Below, piece after piece: positions 17,862 through 29,609 of a stretch of DNA of 64,000 nucleotides. The notes below the pieces were generated by a model. The model was not told where the DNA came from and ran no database searches. It was given only the letters and a program-made list of their open reading frames with translations. Source of the DNA: Acidobacteriota bacterium. GTDB taxonomy: Bacteria > Acidobacteriota > Terriglobia > Terriglobales > Acidobacteriaceae. The stretch's first letter is position 1. The number at the start of each line of letters is the position of its first letter. The stretch spans positions 78,570 to 142,569 of the forward strand of contig JAJYVF010000011.1 in the NCBI GenBank assembly GCA_021792135.1. The letters are read 5' to 3'. Both the position numbers and the translations under genes were made by a program.

Positions 17862-19658
17862 ATGGGAACGGCAAAGAAGGGTCATTCACACAGTACACAG
17901 ACAGGCGGCGCCGCAAAGGCGCCGGCGACTGGCGGGACGCGGCTCACCGGAGCCGAAATCCTGTGGGCGACACTCGAAGGCGAAGGGGTGGACGTCGTCT
18001 TCGGTTATCCGGGCGGGGCGATCCTGCCCGCCTACGACGCGCTGCGGAAGTTTCCGATTCGGCACGTGCTGGTGCGGCACGAGCAGGGCGCGTCGCACAT
18101 GGCCGATGGGTATGCGCGCGCATCGGGCAAGGTGGGCGTAGCGATTGCGACCTCGGGGCCGGGCGCGACGAATCTTGTTACCGGCATTGCCACAGCGATG
18201 CTCGATTCGGTGCCGATGGTGTGCATCACGGGTCAGGTTTCGAGCAAGGTTCTGGGGACGGATGCCTTCCAGGAAGTGGATATCACCGGCATTACGCTCC
18301 CACTGACCAAGCACAACTACCTCGTGACGCGGGCGGAGGAGGTTGCGCCCGTGCTGCGTCAGGCGTTTATGGTGGCGCGGTCGGGGCGTCCGGGGCCGGT
18401 GCTGGTGGACATCACGAAAGACGCGCAGCAGGGCTCGGCGGAGTTCAATTTCGTGGCGGCCGAGCCGAAGCCGCATCGTCCGCACCCCATGCTGAAAACG
18501 GAGTCGGCGGCCACGGTGCAGGCGGCGGAGCTGATCCGCAGCGCGAAGAAGCCCGTCATTCTCGCCGGGCACGGGATCATCCAGTCGGCCGCATACGCCC
18601 AGGTGCGCACGCTGGCCGAGCGCATGAAGATTCCGGTGGCGTCCACGCTGCTGGGGCTGGGAGCGTTTCCTGCGTCGCATCCGCTGTCGCTGGGCATGAT
18701 GGGCATGCACGGGGAGGCGTGGGTGAATCACGCGATCCAGCAGTCGGATCTGCTGATCGCCTGCGGGATGCGCTTCGATGACCGGGTGACAGGATCGCTG
18801 GCGACCTATGCGCCGAATGCGAAGAAGATTCACATGGAGGTCGATCCGGCGGAGATCAACAAGAACGTGAAGGCCGATGTGGCGCTGATCGGCGACCTGA
18901 AGGAAGTGCTGGAGGCGCTGCTGCCGCATTTGGCTCCGCGGGCTGACAACGGAGAGTCGGCCTGGCTGCGGGAGATCGAGGCCAGCAAGGGCGAGGTCGC
19001 GGTGCGCGACATCAAGAACCTGCCGGACAGCGGGCACCTCTATGCGGCGCACGTGATGCACGACCTGTGGCGCGCCACCGACGGCAAGGCCATCGTGGTG
19101 ACCGACGTGGGCCAGCACCAGATGTGGGAAGCGCAGTACTACAAGCACGATGAGCCGCGCACGCTGATCACTTCCGGCGGACTGGGAACGATGGGCTTCG
19201 CCTTGCCTGCCGCGATTGGGGCGAAGATCGCCTGCCCGGAGAAGGAGGTCTGGGTGGTGGCCGGCGATGGCGGATTCCAGATGACGGCGGCAGAGCTTTC
19301 CACGGCGGCGCAGGAGGACCTGGACCTCAAGATCGCTGTGGTCAACAACGGCTATCTGGGCATGGTGCGACAGTGGCAGGAATTTTTTTACGAGAAGAAT
19401 TACGAGGCTTCGCCGCTGCGCAGTCCCGATTTCGTGAAGCTGGCGGAGGCGCACGGAATCCGAGGTGTCGCGGTGCACAAGCGAAGCGAGGTACTGCCAG
19501 CAGTCGCGGAAGCGCGGAGCCACAAGGGACCGTTTGTGATCAACTTTCAGGTGGAAAAGGAAGATTCGGTCTATCCGATGATTCCGGCGGGCTCGGCGCT
19601 GCATGAGATGATCCGGCGGCCCAACAATCCCTTAGTAGAAACGGCGCAGGACAAGTGA
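17862..19658 (+). CDS. ilvB: Acetolactate synthase catalytic subunit
   Basis: 598 residues. The enzyme joins two pyruvates, or pyruvate and 2-ketobutyrate, using thiamine diphosphate, Mg and FAD. The N-terminal domain has VVFGYPGGAILPAYDAL and the catalytic Glu in VRHEQGASHMADGYARASG; the C-terminal TPP-binding motif is VVAGDGGFQMTAAEL through VVNNGYLGMVRQWQ. AGGAG lies eight bases before the ATG. The first 25 residues or so are a polar, Ala/Thr/Gly-rich extension before the conserved core. Together with ilvH downstream it forms the feedback-regulated holoenzyme. Confidence 0.96.
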   Translation: MGTAKKGHSHSTQTGGAAKAPATGGTRLTGAEILWATLEGEGVDVVFGYPGGAILPAYDALRKFPIRHVLVRHEQGASHMADGYARASGKVGVAIATSGPGATNLVTGIATAMLDSVPMVCITGQVSSKVLGTDAFQEVDITGITLPLTKHNYLVTRAEEVAPVLRQAFMVARSGRPGPVLVDITKDAQQGSAEFNFVAAEPKPHRPHPMLKTESAATVQAAELIRSAKKPVILAGHGIIQSAAYAQVRTLAERMKIPVASTLLGLGAFPASHPLSLGMMGMHGEAWVNHAIQQSDLLIACGMRFDDRVTGSLATYAPNAKKIHMEVDPAEINKNVKADVALIGDLKEVLEALLPHLAPRADNGESAWLREIEASKGEVAVRDIKNLPDSGHLYAAHVMHDLWRATDGKAIVVTDVGQHQMWEAQYYKHDEPRTLITSGGLGTMGFALPAAIGAKIACPEKEVWVVAGDGGFQMTAAELSTAAQEDLDLKIAVVNNGYLGMVRQWQEFFYEKNYEASPLRSPDFVKLAEAHGIRGVAVHKRSEVLPAVAEARSHKGPFVINFQVEKEDSVYPMIPAGSALHEMIRRPNNPLVETAQDK

Positions 19659-19684
19659 AGCAGGGGTGAAGCGATCAGTGCAGG

Positions 19685-19797
19685 AGCGGTCAGGGATAAA
19701 GGGGTCGGCTGGCGACGCGTCCGATTCGTCTCCTGCTGCCGGCGGCACGCTTCCTCCGACAGCTTTGTTATTCCTGGCTGTGTTACCCCTGACCGCT
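19685..19797. repeat. Long-range inverted repeat between ilvB and ilvH
   Basis: AGCGGTCAGGG at 19685-19695 is repeated as its exact reverse complement at 19787-19797, 91 bases apart, in the 164-base gap between two subunit genes that are usually nearly adjacent. The second copy lies about 25 bases before the ilvH start. The transcript could fold the gap into a long stem-loop close to the ilvH ribosome binding site. Whether this regulates subunit ratio or is a remnant of an inserted element cannot be told from sequence alone. Confidence 0.5.
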
Positions 19798-19822
19798 TCA
19801 TTACTGGCTGCCTGAGGTGTTT

Positions 19823-21597
<1,775 letters not shown>

Positions 21598-21700
21598 GAA
21601 ATTCGACGGGGGGCGGCCTCGGGAATTCCGCTCCCCTTCCCTCCCCGGGTACGTCTTAACCACAAGAAGTTGTCGGAAAGGCTCTCTTCGGATCCCCCCC

Positions 21701-22183
21701 ATGATCGGAAGACGCTATCTTTCTCTTGTACCGTTGCTGCTGGGCGGGTATATCTACGCCCAGGCGGGTGCTCATTGCCAGGTGGTCCCGAAGTCGCTGG
21801 CGGCCATGCGCGGCTGCTATCGCCCGCTGCTGGTCTTCAGTCCCAGCCCGCGCGACCCGCGGCTGAAGCGGCAAACGGCTCTTCTGGATGCCGCCGCGGA
21901 CGACATGATGGACCGGTTCGTGTTGTTTACGCCCATCGCTCCGGATGAGCGCCGGGTGAGCACCCCCCTGGATGCGCCCTATACGGTGCTGGGTTCCCGG
22001 GAGCTGAGCGAACTGCGGAATCGGTTCAAAATACCGCAAGGGGAATTTGCCGTGCTGCTTCTCGATGAGAATGGCGCGGTGAGGCTGCGCAGCGGCACTC
22101 CGGTTTCCGTGGGCCGGCTGAATGCGCTGATCGATCGAACCCCGCGCCGGAAAGCGGAGATGCTGCGCCGGGATGCCAATTAG
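21701..22183 (+). CDS. DUF4174-type exported protein
   Basis: 160 residues with an N-terminal signal sequence (MIGRRYLSLVPLLLGGYIYA, cut near YAQAGA). The mature part resembles the thioredoxin-like DUF4174 family: RPLLVFSPSPRDPRLKRQTA, FVLFTPIAPD, then FAVLLLDENGAVRLRSGTPVSVGRLNALID. The last segment mirrors the beta-beta-alpha end of a thioredoxin fold, but there is no CXXC pair in it. The function of this family is not known. The gene stands between ilvC and the cyclic-nucleotide-domain kinase and is probably transcribed on its own. Confidence 0.65.
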   Translation: MIGRRYLSLVPLLLGGYIYAQAGAHCQVVPKSLAAMRGCYRPLLVFSPSPRDPRLKRQTALLDAAADDMMDRFVLFTPIAPDERRVSTPLDAPYTVLGSRELSELRNRFKIPQGEFAVLLLDENGAVRLRSGTPVSVGRLNALIDRTPRRKAEMLRRDAN

Positions 22184-22268
22184 CGGTTCATTCAGGGAAC
22201 GATTCACAGGCTCCTCATCGTAGTCGTTTACCATCCATCCATAGGGGACCGTTCCCGGGGAGGGCATC

Positions 22269-23729
22269 ATGGACGCTTCGACAGCCGCCGACCTTGCCAT
22301 TCCGATTTCAGAGTCCACTCCGGAATTCCTGCCAACGCCCCTGCCTGCGATCGTGGAGGCGCTGCGCAAAGTGGCGGCGCTGAACGGTCTGACCGAGGCC
22401 GAATATGAGTGGCTCGCCACCCGTGGTGAGGAAGTGCGGTATCCGGCGGGCGCTGCCCTGTTCCGTGACGGCGATCCGGCAACGAAAATGTCGATTCTGC
22501 TGAAGGGAGAAGTCCACGTGCGTCGGCAGCAGGGCGGAATGGCCCTGTTCGTTGCGCGCTCCGGGCAGCTGACCGGGGTGCTGCCTTTCTCGCGCATGAA
22601 GACTCACGGAGGATCCGGGGTAGCGGCCTCGGACCTGTGGGGGTTGCAGTATGACCGCGCGATTTTCCCGGAGATGCTGCAGGCGATCCCCTCCATGGGC
22701 CAGCGCTGTGTCTCGGTGTTGCTGGACCGCGTGCGCGAGATGACGCGGCTCGAACAGCAGGCGGAAAAGCTGAATGCGCTGGGCAAGCTGGCGGGCAATC
22801 TGGCCCACGAGCTGAATAATCCTGCTTCCGCGGCGCAGCGCGCGGCCTCAGGGCTGATCGAGGAACTGCGTACGTATGGGCACCAGAAGTATCTGCTGGG
22901 CGGTTTGTGCCTGGACAGGGGCCATCTGAACAGGATCCGGCAATGGCGGGTGCGGATGGAGGAGCAGGCGCAGCAGCAGCCCGCCAATGCGGTGACCCAG
23001 GCTGAGCGCGAGGACCGGCTGCAGCGCTGGCTGCGCGATCACAGCGTGGAGCAGCCGTGGCAGATCGTTCCGGATCTGGCGGAACTGGGGATTGGCCCGG
23101 AGAATCTGGATGAGCTTGCGGAATTGCTGGGGGGCGAACATCTGGAGATCGTGCTGTCCCAGTTCGCCTCCTCGGCCCGGACGGAGCGCATGGCCCAGGC
23201 CATGCTCGATTCGACGACACGCATCTTCCATCTGATAGGGGCGATTAAGGATTATTCCTGGATGGATCAGGCGCCGATTCAGGAGATCGATATCCCGCAG
23301 TCGCTTGAAACGACCCTGGCCATGCTGCAGTCGCGGCTCGAAAACGTCAGGCTCGAGCGGCGCTATGAGCCGGACCTACCCCGCATTTCCGCTTACGGCA
23401 GCGAGCTGAATCAGGTATGGATGGCGCTGCTCGAAAACGCGCTGGATGCCCTTGGAGACAAGGGATGCATCCTGCTGAGCGTGCGGCTCGCGGGCGAATA
23501 CGTGGCGACAGAGATCTGGGATGACGGGCCGGGGATTCCGCCTGAAGTGCAGGCGCGGATCTTCGAGCCTTTCTTCACCACCAGGGCGCCCGGCAGCGCG
23601 CTGGGGCTGGGCCTGGACACGGCGCAGCGGATCGTGCGGCAGCATCGCGGATATATCCACGTGCAGTCGGAGCCTGGGTCCACCTGCTTCGAGGTGAGGC
23701 TTCCGGTCGAGCCGCTGCAGGCGTACTAA
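22269..23729 (+). CDS. Soluble histidine kinase with cyclic-nucleotide-binding-like domain
   Basis: 486 residues, no membrane segments. An N-terminal cNMP-binding-like domain (about 40-155; VRYPAGAALFRDGDPATKMSI) is followed by a HisKA helix with His180 in LAGNLAHELNNPASAA, an unusually long alpha-helical insert of about 150 residues, and a HATPase domain (LLENALDAL, WDDGPGIP, FEPFFTTR, ALGLGLDTAQRIV). The cNMP domain lacks an obvious phosphate-binding cassette (GELA...R), so it may sense something else. GGGGAGGG precedes the ATG. No response regulator is adjacent. Related kinases often sit near cNMP-domain thioredoxin-reductase-like proteins; none is seen here. Confidence 0.85.
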   Translation: MDASTAADLAIPISESTPEFLPTPLPAIVEALRKVAALNGLTEAEYEWLATRGEEVRYPAGAALFRDGDPATKMSILLKGEVHVRRQQGGMALFVARSGQLTGVLPFSRMKTHGGSGVAASDLWGLQYDRAIFPEMLQAIPSMGQRCVSVLLDRVREMTRLEQQAEKLNALGKLAGNLAHELNNPASAAQRAASGLIEELRTYGHQKYLLGGLCLDRGHLNRIRQWRVRMEEQAQQQPANAVTQAEREDRLQRWLRDHSVEQPWQIVPDLAELGIGPENLDELAELLGGEHLEIVLSQFASSARTERMAQAMLDSTTRIFHLIGAIKDYSWMDQAPIQEIDIPQSLETTLAMLQSRLENVRLERRYEPDLPRISAYGSELNQVWMALLENALDALGDKGCILLSVRLAGEYVATEIWDDGPGIPPEVQARIFEPFFTTRAPGSALGLGLDTAQRIVRQHRGYIHVQSEPGSTCFEVRLPVEPLQAY

Positions 23730-23788
23730 GCGCCAACGGCACCGCTGAGGGCGGGGTTCGCGGGTCCCCAGGCTCGCCAAAGAGCAAA

Positions 23789-23812
23789 CGGGACGGTGCT
23801 GTCACCGTCCCG
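23789..23812. terminator. Bidirectional terminator between kinase gene and rho
   Basis: A perfect 9-bp stem, CGGGACGGT (23789-23797) and ACCGTCCCG (23804-23812), closes a six-base loop. On the minus strand it is followed by TTTGCTCTTT, and on the plus strand, after a short gap, by TTTTT. It lies between convergent genes, so it can end both transcripts. Confidence 0.75.
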
Positions 23813-23837
23813 TCCAACTGTTTTTCTGCCGCGCGTT

Positions 23838-25088
<1,251 letters not shown>

Positions 25089-25236
25089 GGATCACCTGCA
25101 GAGAGGAATGAGTTTTGAGGAGGGGAGAATTGCTCAGGAAGGATTCTTTGCTGTGCGGGGTTCTTGCTCTTCTTATGTTAACCGGGAAAAGGAACGCCTG
25201 ACAAAAAGATGCTCCGAGACCGCGCCCGCGTTGCAG

Positions 25237-25464
25237 CTAGGCTGCGCGGCGCTGGGGCTGCTGGATCGCGACTGTCTCCTGGCGGGAGGCCGGCGGTGCC
25301 GCTACCGGGCTCGATTCCCGGAAGCGGACCAGCACGTCGTTCATCGTGTCCTGTAGCCTGGTGTTGGGCTTGTGCAGTTTACGGGTCGCTTTGGAGGCAA
25401 GCTGGCAAAGCTGGTAACGGTTGTTCACATGAGTGAGGGCGCCAAAGATCAGTTCAGACCGCAT
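25237..25464 (-). CDS. rpoZ: Probable RNA polymerase omega-subunit-like protein
   Basis: 75 residues. The core NRYQLCQLASKATRKLH matches the omega-subunit signature in which a conserved Asn-Arg-(Tyr/Phe) is followed by a helix of Ala, Lys and Arg, and the segment after it (DTMNDVLVRF) fits the next helix. It lacks the usual first 15-20 residues of RpoZ, and the tail is a low-complexity Pro/Ala/Gln stretch. AAGGAG lies 10 bases before the ATG. The omega subunit helps assemble RNA polymerase and binds ppGpp in some bacteria. Position beside rho is compatible. I am not certain of the family. Confidence 0.55.
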   Translation of the reverse strand: MRSELIFGALTHVNNRYQLCQLASKATRKLHKPNTRLQDTMNDVLVRFRESSPVAAPPASRQETVAIQQPQRRAA

Positions 25465-26064
25465 GGGATGTATCTCCTTGCTTTCAACTAGTTCTCCGGT
25501 CGTGTTGCGTTCACAGCACTGCCGAGATCCATCGGTCCAGGGCAGGTTTGAAAAGGAACTCGAAAGCTACGTTTTTTAGACGCACAAACTCCGGCTTTCG
25601 GTCACCTAATATTTGCAGCTTCTGCGAAGCCTTTCCACGGTTCGGAGTCGCCGGTACGCTTCCCGGCGGCCACGCCTGCCCCTGCGGACGAGAACGGTAC
25701 GACCCTGTGGGCAGATCGTGTCCTGCGTGTCCGGAAAGCTGAATCAGAGCGGCAATGCGCCGTGGGAGCGAATCGACAGTTCGAAAATAATCCGCGAAGG
25801 TTCCGAGGTCAACCTTTTTTTTCATAGAGCGCGCCGAGCATCATTACAAAAATTGGAATTCCACCGGTAACTGACGGGCGGAACGAATACTTACCGATGG
25901 AGGCGCGCGCGAGCCGCAGGATTGATAACGGTTCCAGAAGTACCGAAATTGGTAGAAATCATCTCCGACAGGATGCATACGAAAGTGCATCTATTTGATT
26001 TTGCACGAGTTGATCCAGTCATCGCGAGATGGACGGAGGGGAGCAACTGCCCCGATTCAGGCCC
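25465..26064. other. 600-base stretch without a convincing gene
   Basis: The region is more AT-rich than its neighbours. A 104-codon frame on the minus strand (25511-25825) begins MKKKVDLGTFADYFRTVD but has no ribosome binding site, a proline/arginine-rich middle and no family resemblance. A small hairpin, GATGCA...TGCATC, lies near 25973-25992. I see no tRNA or riboswitch that I can name. Confidence 0.4.
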
Positions 26065-27306
26065 TTACTCGTAGCGAAGCGCCTCGATGGGGTCCAGATT
26101 GGCGGCGCGGACGGCGGGAATCATGCCGCTGACGATCCCTACGATCCCGAGAATGACAACGGACAGCACGAGGCTGGCAGGGGAGATCAGGAGACGAATA
26201 TCGGCGGCTTGGGCATTGGAAGCGAGGGCGCTGTAAAAGGTGATGCGTCCTACCCCGAGCGAGACGGCATAGGCGAGCGCGATCCCGAGCACTCCGCCGG
26301 CCGCCGAGATGACCAGGGATTCCGAGAGAAACTGCAGCAGGATGTAGCGTTTGCGCGCCCCGAGGGCTTTTTCGATGCCGATCTCCCGGGTCCGCTGCTG
26401 CACGGCGACCAGCATGATGTTCATCAGTCCGATGCCAGCGATGCCCAGCGTCAGAGCTCCGATGAAGAGCAGCAGGGCCTCAAGGGCGATGGTGATGATC
26501 TGGAATTGGTGGAGCTGGTTCATCAGATTGGCGACATAGATGGCGTTGTGGTCCGAGGGGCGAAAGTTGTGCATGGTGCCCAGAGTGTTGCGGATCGACT
26601 GTTCCACGGCTGCGTTGTCGCCGTGGTAGGTGAGCCAGATGCCGCCCAGATAGCGCAGGTCGGAGAAGTCGCTGAAGGTATTGAAAGGGGTGTAAACTTG
26701 GCGGTTGACGTTGTCGTCGTTTCCCTCCTGCATCTTCGCCTGGAGGACACCGATGACCGTGAAGCCGATGCCGTTGATGCGGATGCGCGCGCCGATGGGA
26801 TACCGGCCGCCGAAGAGCTTCGTTTTTGCCTCGGAGCCCAGAACCGCGACGTGAGCGCGGTCCTCATCGTCCTGATCGGTGAAGAAGCGTCCGTAGGCGA
26901 TATCCAGTCTGAGGATGTGGGAGATCTCGGCGCGATAACCGTTCACCGTCCAGGTGTACATGTGCTGGTCGCTGGCGACGGGCTCCTGCTTGAACATGCC
27001 CGGCGAGATGTGGGTCACGCCGGGAACCGTGGCCCAGAGGCGGTCCAGATCCTCCTGGGTGAGACGTACCTGGACTCCGGCTTTCGTACCGCCCACCTGC
27101 TCCGAGGTGCGCCCCGGGAAAACACCGATGAGGTAGGTGCCCCATTCGGCGAAGATGGCCTGGATGGCCCGCCCGAAACCGGCGCCGTAGGCCAGCAGCA
27201 GTACGACGGTCGCGATCCCCCAGGCCATGCCGATGACGGTGATCAGGGTTCGACGGCGGTTGAAGAGCATCGCCTCCAGCGCCTGGCCCCAGATGTCGCG
27301 CAGCAT
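26065..27306 (-). CDS. MacB/FtsX-type ABC transporter permease (second of a pair)
   Basis: 413 residues: an N-terminal membrane helix (TLITVIGMAWGIATVVLLLA), a long periplasmic MacB_PCD domain (about 45-275), then three C-terminal FtsX helices bounded by the coupling motif QQRTREIGIEKALGARKRYI. GGAGGCAATC precedes the ATG, which starts nine bases after the preceding permease stop, so the two are co-translated. MacB-like permeases transmit ATPase-driven movement to the periplasm to expel lipoproteins, peptides or drugs. No ABC ATPase or HlyD/MacA adaptor is encoded beside the pair. Confidence 0.9.
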   Translation of the reverse strand: MLRDIWGQALEAMLFNRRRTLITVIGMAWGIATVVLLLAYGAGFGRAIQAIFAEWGTYLIGVFPGRTSEQVGGTKAGVQVRLTQEDLDRLWATVPGVTHISPGMFKQEPVASDQHMYTWTVNGYRAEISHILRLDIAYGRFFTDQDDEDRAHVAVLGSEAKTKLFGGRYPIGARIRINGIGFTVIGVLQAKMQEGNDDNVNRQVYTPFNTFSDFSDLRYLGGIWLTYHGDNAAVEQSIRNTLGTMHNFRPSDHNAIYVANLMNQLHQFQIITIALEALLLFIGALTLGIAGIGLMNIMLVAVQQRTREIGIEKALGARKRYILLQFLSESLVISAAGGVLGIALAYAVSLGVGRITFYSALASNAQAADIRLLISPASLVLSVVILGIVGIVSGMIPAVRAANLDPIEALRYE

Positions 27307-27315
27307 GATTGCCTC

Positions 27316-28581
27316 CTATTCGCGCCGCAGGGCTTCGACCGGCTCCAGGGCGGCGGCCTGGTTGGCCGGATAGAGGCCAGCCACGATTCCGCAGATGCTG
27401 AGCGATCCGAGAGCCAGCGCTGCCGTCCAGGGCTGCAGACGAGGCGGATCGAAGCCCTGCAGACCGTTGCCGACAGCGCGCTGCAGGACCCACATAAAGA
27501 GAGCGGAGCCGCCGATGCCGATCAGGCCGCTGACGGCGGTCAGCGTCAGGCCTTCGAGGAAGAACTGAAAGAGGATGCTGCGGCTGGTAGCGCCGAGGGC
27601 CTTGCGCAGGCCGATTTCCCTGGTGCGCTCAGTGACGGAGACCAGCATGATGTTGACGATGCCGACCGCGCCCAGGGCCAGCGTCACCAGACCCACGCCG
27701 CCGAGAAAGACATCCATGGCGTCGAAGATCTTGCCGACCATCTGCTGGGCGTTGATGGTGTCCCACTCGTTGAAGACGTCGGGGGCGTTGGGCTCGAATC
27801 CGTGGCGGCGGGCGATGATTGCGTGGACCTCGTGCTTGGCAATGACGTTATCGCCGCGGATCCGGGGCTGGTACTGGATCGAGTCCACGGCATCGCGCGG
27901 CACGTCATAGCCTTTGAGCGGAAACATCTCCAGCATCACGGTGAGAGGGATGTAGACCTGCTGGTTCTGTTCGTCGTTGTTGCCGAAGCCGACTTTGCCG
28001 GCGATGCCGACCACTTCAAAGCGGGTGCCGTTGAGCAGAAGGTATCCGCCGACAGCGGGTCGGCCAGGGAAGAGCAGGGTCGCGCTCTTCTGTCCCAGAA
28101 CCGCGACGCGGTTGTGGTCGCGCATGTCGCTGTCGCTGAGAAAACGGCCTTCGGCGATGGGCAGGAAGCGGATGCCCTGGTAATTCGGCTGGACGCCCAT
28201 GACCTGGCCGCCGGCGGTCTCGTACATGCTTTGCTGCTTGATATCGCCGCGCTGGATGAGGTCCGTGACATCGCGAACGTCGGCGGCCTGGGCGCGGATC
28301 GCCTCCGCGTCGGAAACGGTGAGGTAATAGGGGCTCATTCCGGTGTGCTGGCCCGGCACCGCGGGGATATTGCCGCCCCACATCATGATGAGGTCGTTGC
28401 CGAGGGAGGCGAACTCGCGCTTCTGGCCGGAGCGGAAGCCTTCGCCCACACCCACCAGCAGCAGCAGCGAGCCCACGCCCCAGGCGATCCCGAACATGGT
28501 CAGGAACGAGCGCAGCTTGTTGGCCCGGATCGCCAGGAAGACCTGCCCGAGAGTGTCGCCGAGGCTTTGCATGTGCCTCAT
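27316..28581 (-). CDS. MacB/FtsX-type ABC transporter permease (first of a pair)
   Basis: 421 residues with the same layout as the following gene: an N-terminal helix (SFLTMFGIAWGVGSLLLLVG), a large periplasmic domain, and three C-terminal helices with TERTREIGLRKALGATSRSI as the coupling segment. The two permeases share only family-level resemblance, so they may form a heterodimer. An alternative ATG nine bases in (28572) would remove three residues. A separate ATPase subunit is required for function and is not present in this window. Confidence 0.9.
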   Translation of the reverse strand: MRHMQSLGDTLGQVFLAIRANKLRSFLTMFGIAWGVGSLLLLVGVGEGFRSGQKREFASLGNDLIMMWGGNIPAVPGQHTGMSPYYLTVSDAEAIRAQAADVRDVTDLIQRGDIKQQSMYETAGGQVMGVQPNYQGIRFLPIAEGRFLSDSDMRDHNRVAVLGQKSATLLFPGRPAVGGYLLLNGTRFEVVGIAGKVGFGNNDEQNQQVYIPLTVMLEMFPLKGYDVPRDAVDSIQYQPRIRGDNVIAKHEVHAIIARRHGFEPNAPDVFNEWDTINAQQMVGKIFDAMDVFLGGVGLVTLALGAVGIVNIMLVSVTERTREIGLRKALGATSRSILFQFFLEGLTLTAVSGLIGIGGSALFMWVLQRAVGNGLQGFDPPRLQPWTAALALGSLSICGIVAGLYPANQAAALEPVEALRRE

Positions 28582-28700
28582 ATCGGATACGCGGCCCGCG
28601 GGACCGGGGTTCCGTCAGCGCGGCAGCAACGCGGCATGCGACGACCCCTGGCCGGGTGCGCCGCACCCATGACGGAGATTTTCCGAGTGAAGCGGCCGCC

Positions 28701-28886
28701 CTACTTTGTGCTGGTAAGCGCCTGCAGTACGGATTCCGTGCTGGGCTGCGACTGGCGCAGATATTCGCTGACGCGGGCGCGTTCGTCGGGGGCCAGAGTG
28801 GGCACCAGCGCGAGAATGCGGCGCATGGTGGTCGCCACGTCGTCGACCAGGTTCATCATGCGAATGGCTTCACCGGAAAGGGGCAT
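28701..28886 (-). CDS. Small protein of unknown function (61 aa)
   Basis: The frame runs MPLSGEAIRMMNLVDDVATT and continues with helical, charged sequence (RRILALVPTLAPDERARVSE) to a Lys C-terminus. GAGG lies six to seven bases before the ATG, and the codon positions look coding. It sits between the gamma-carbonic-anhydrase-like gene and the permease pair on the same strand and could be the first gene of the permease transcript. I do not recognise a family. Confidence 0.5.
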   Translation of the reverse strand: MPLSGEAIRMMNLVDDVATTMRRILALVPTLAPDERARVSEYLRQSQPSTESVLQALTSTK

Positions 28887-28967
28887 AGGACCTCACTTGA
28901 CCTCTCTGCTCATTTTCGGCCATGCCGGCGAATTCGGCAAAGCGGCGCCGGAAGCGAGGGGCTGCGG

Positions 28968-29492
28968 CTATTTCCAGTTCTTCTGTTCTTTGAGGTAGAT
29001 CTTCACGTAGTCCAGGTAATTGCGGGCGTATTTGAGGATCATCTCGCGGTCGTCGGAAGTCAGGTCGCGCAGGACTTTTCCGGGGACGCCGGCCACCAGG
29101 GAGCACCTCGGGATCACCGTATCCTCGGGAATCACGGCTCCGGCGGCAACGATCGAGCCCTCGCCGATGCGGACATTGTTCAACAGCGCCGCTCCCATGC
29201 CGATGAGGCAGGCGTCCTCGATCACGCAGCCGTGGACGGTGGCGTTGTGGCCGATGGTGACCCAGTCGCCGACGACCACCGGATACAGATAGCGCATGCC
29301 GTGCAGCACGGCGCAGTCCTGGACGTTGGAGTGGGAGCCGATGCGGATCGAGTGAACGTCGCCGCGCACGACGGCGTTCATCCAGACGCTGGAGTGCTCG
29401 CCGAGCACCACATCGCCGATCACCTGCGCGGAAAGATCGATGTAGCAGGTGGACGGAATCACCGGAGTATGGCCCTGATAAGAGCGAATCAT
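28968..29492 (-). CDS. Gamma-carbonic-anhydrase-like protein (left-handed beta-helix)
   Basis: 174 residues built from hexapeptide repeats (VIGDVVLGEHSSVWMNAVVR, VVGDWVTIGHNATVHGCVIE, LIGMGAALLNNVRIGEGSIV). The three metal-ligand histidines of the gamma class are in place: one in NVQDCAVLHG and two in IGHNATVHGC. The C-terminal helix (REMILKYARNYLDYVKIYL) packs on the trimer. Members are carbonic anhydrases or, like YrdA/PaaY, acyltransferase-like metalloproteins of uncertain substrate, so the enzymatic role is not settled. No ribosome binding site is obvious at this ATG. Confidence 0.9.
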   Translation of the reverse strand: MIRSYQGHTPVIPSTCYIDLSAQVIGDVVLGEHSSVWMNAVVRGDVHSIRIGSHSNVQDCAVLHGMRYLYPVVVGDWVTIGHNATVHGCVIEDACLIGMGAALLNNVRIGEGSIVAAGAVIPEDTVIPRCSLVAGVPGKVLRDLTSDDREMILKYARNYLDYVKIYLKEQKNWK

Positions 29493-29609
29493 GGCATTAG
29501 TCTGCGGCGATACGGGTTGGCGCGCAAGGGCGAGGCGCGGCCGTGGCGGGATCTCTTTTGGTGAGGCAAAGGAGCGCTGCTTTTCGCCCTCGGCTGATCC
29601 TCACCGGTT

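Noticed and set aside
23730..23788. GC-rich stretch after the cNMP kinase gene as a riboswitch
   Set aside because: It lies downstream of a stop between convergent genes and only leads into the terminator hairpin.
25511..25825. 104-codon minus-strand frame beginning MKKKVDLGTFADYFRTVD
   Set aside because: No ribosome binding site, a Pro/Arg-rich low-complexity middle and no recognisable family; left as an unsupported frame in a gene-free gap.
26029..28998. 989-codon plus-strand frame over the two MacB-like permeases
   Set aside because: Asp/Gly/His/Gln-rich composition typical of a shadow frame, opposite two clear permease genes.
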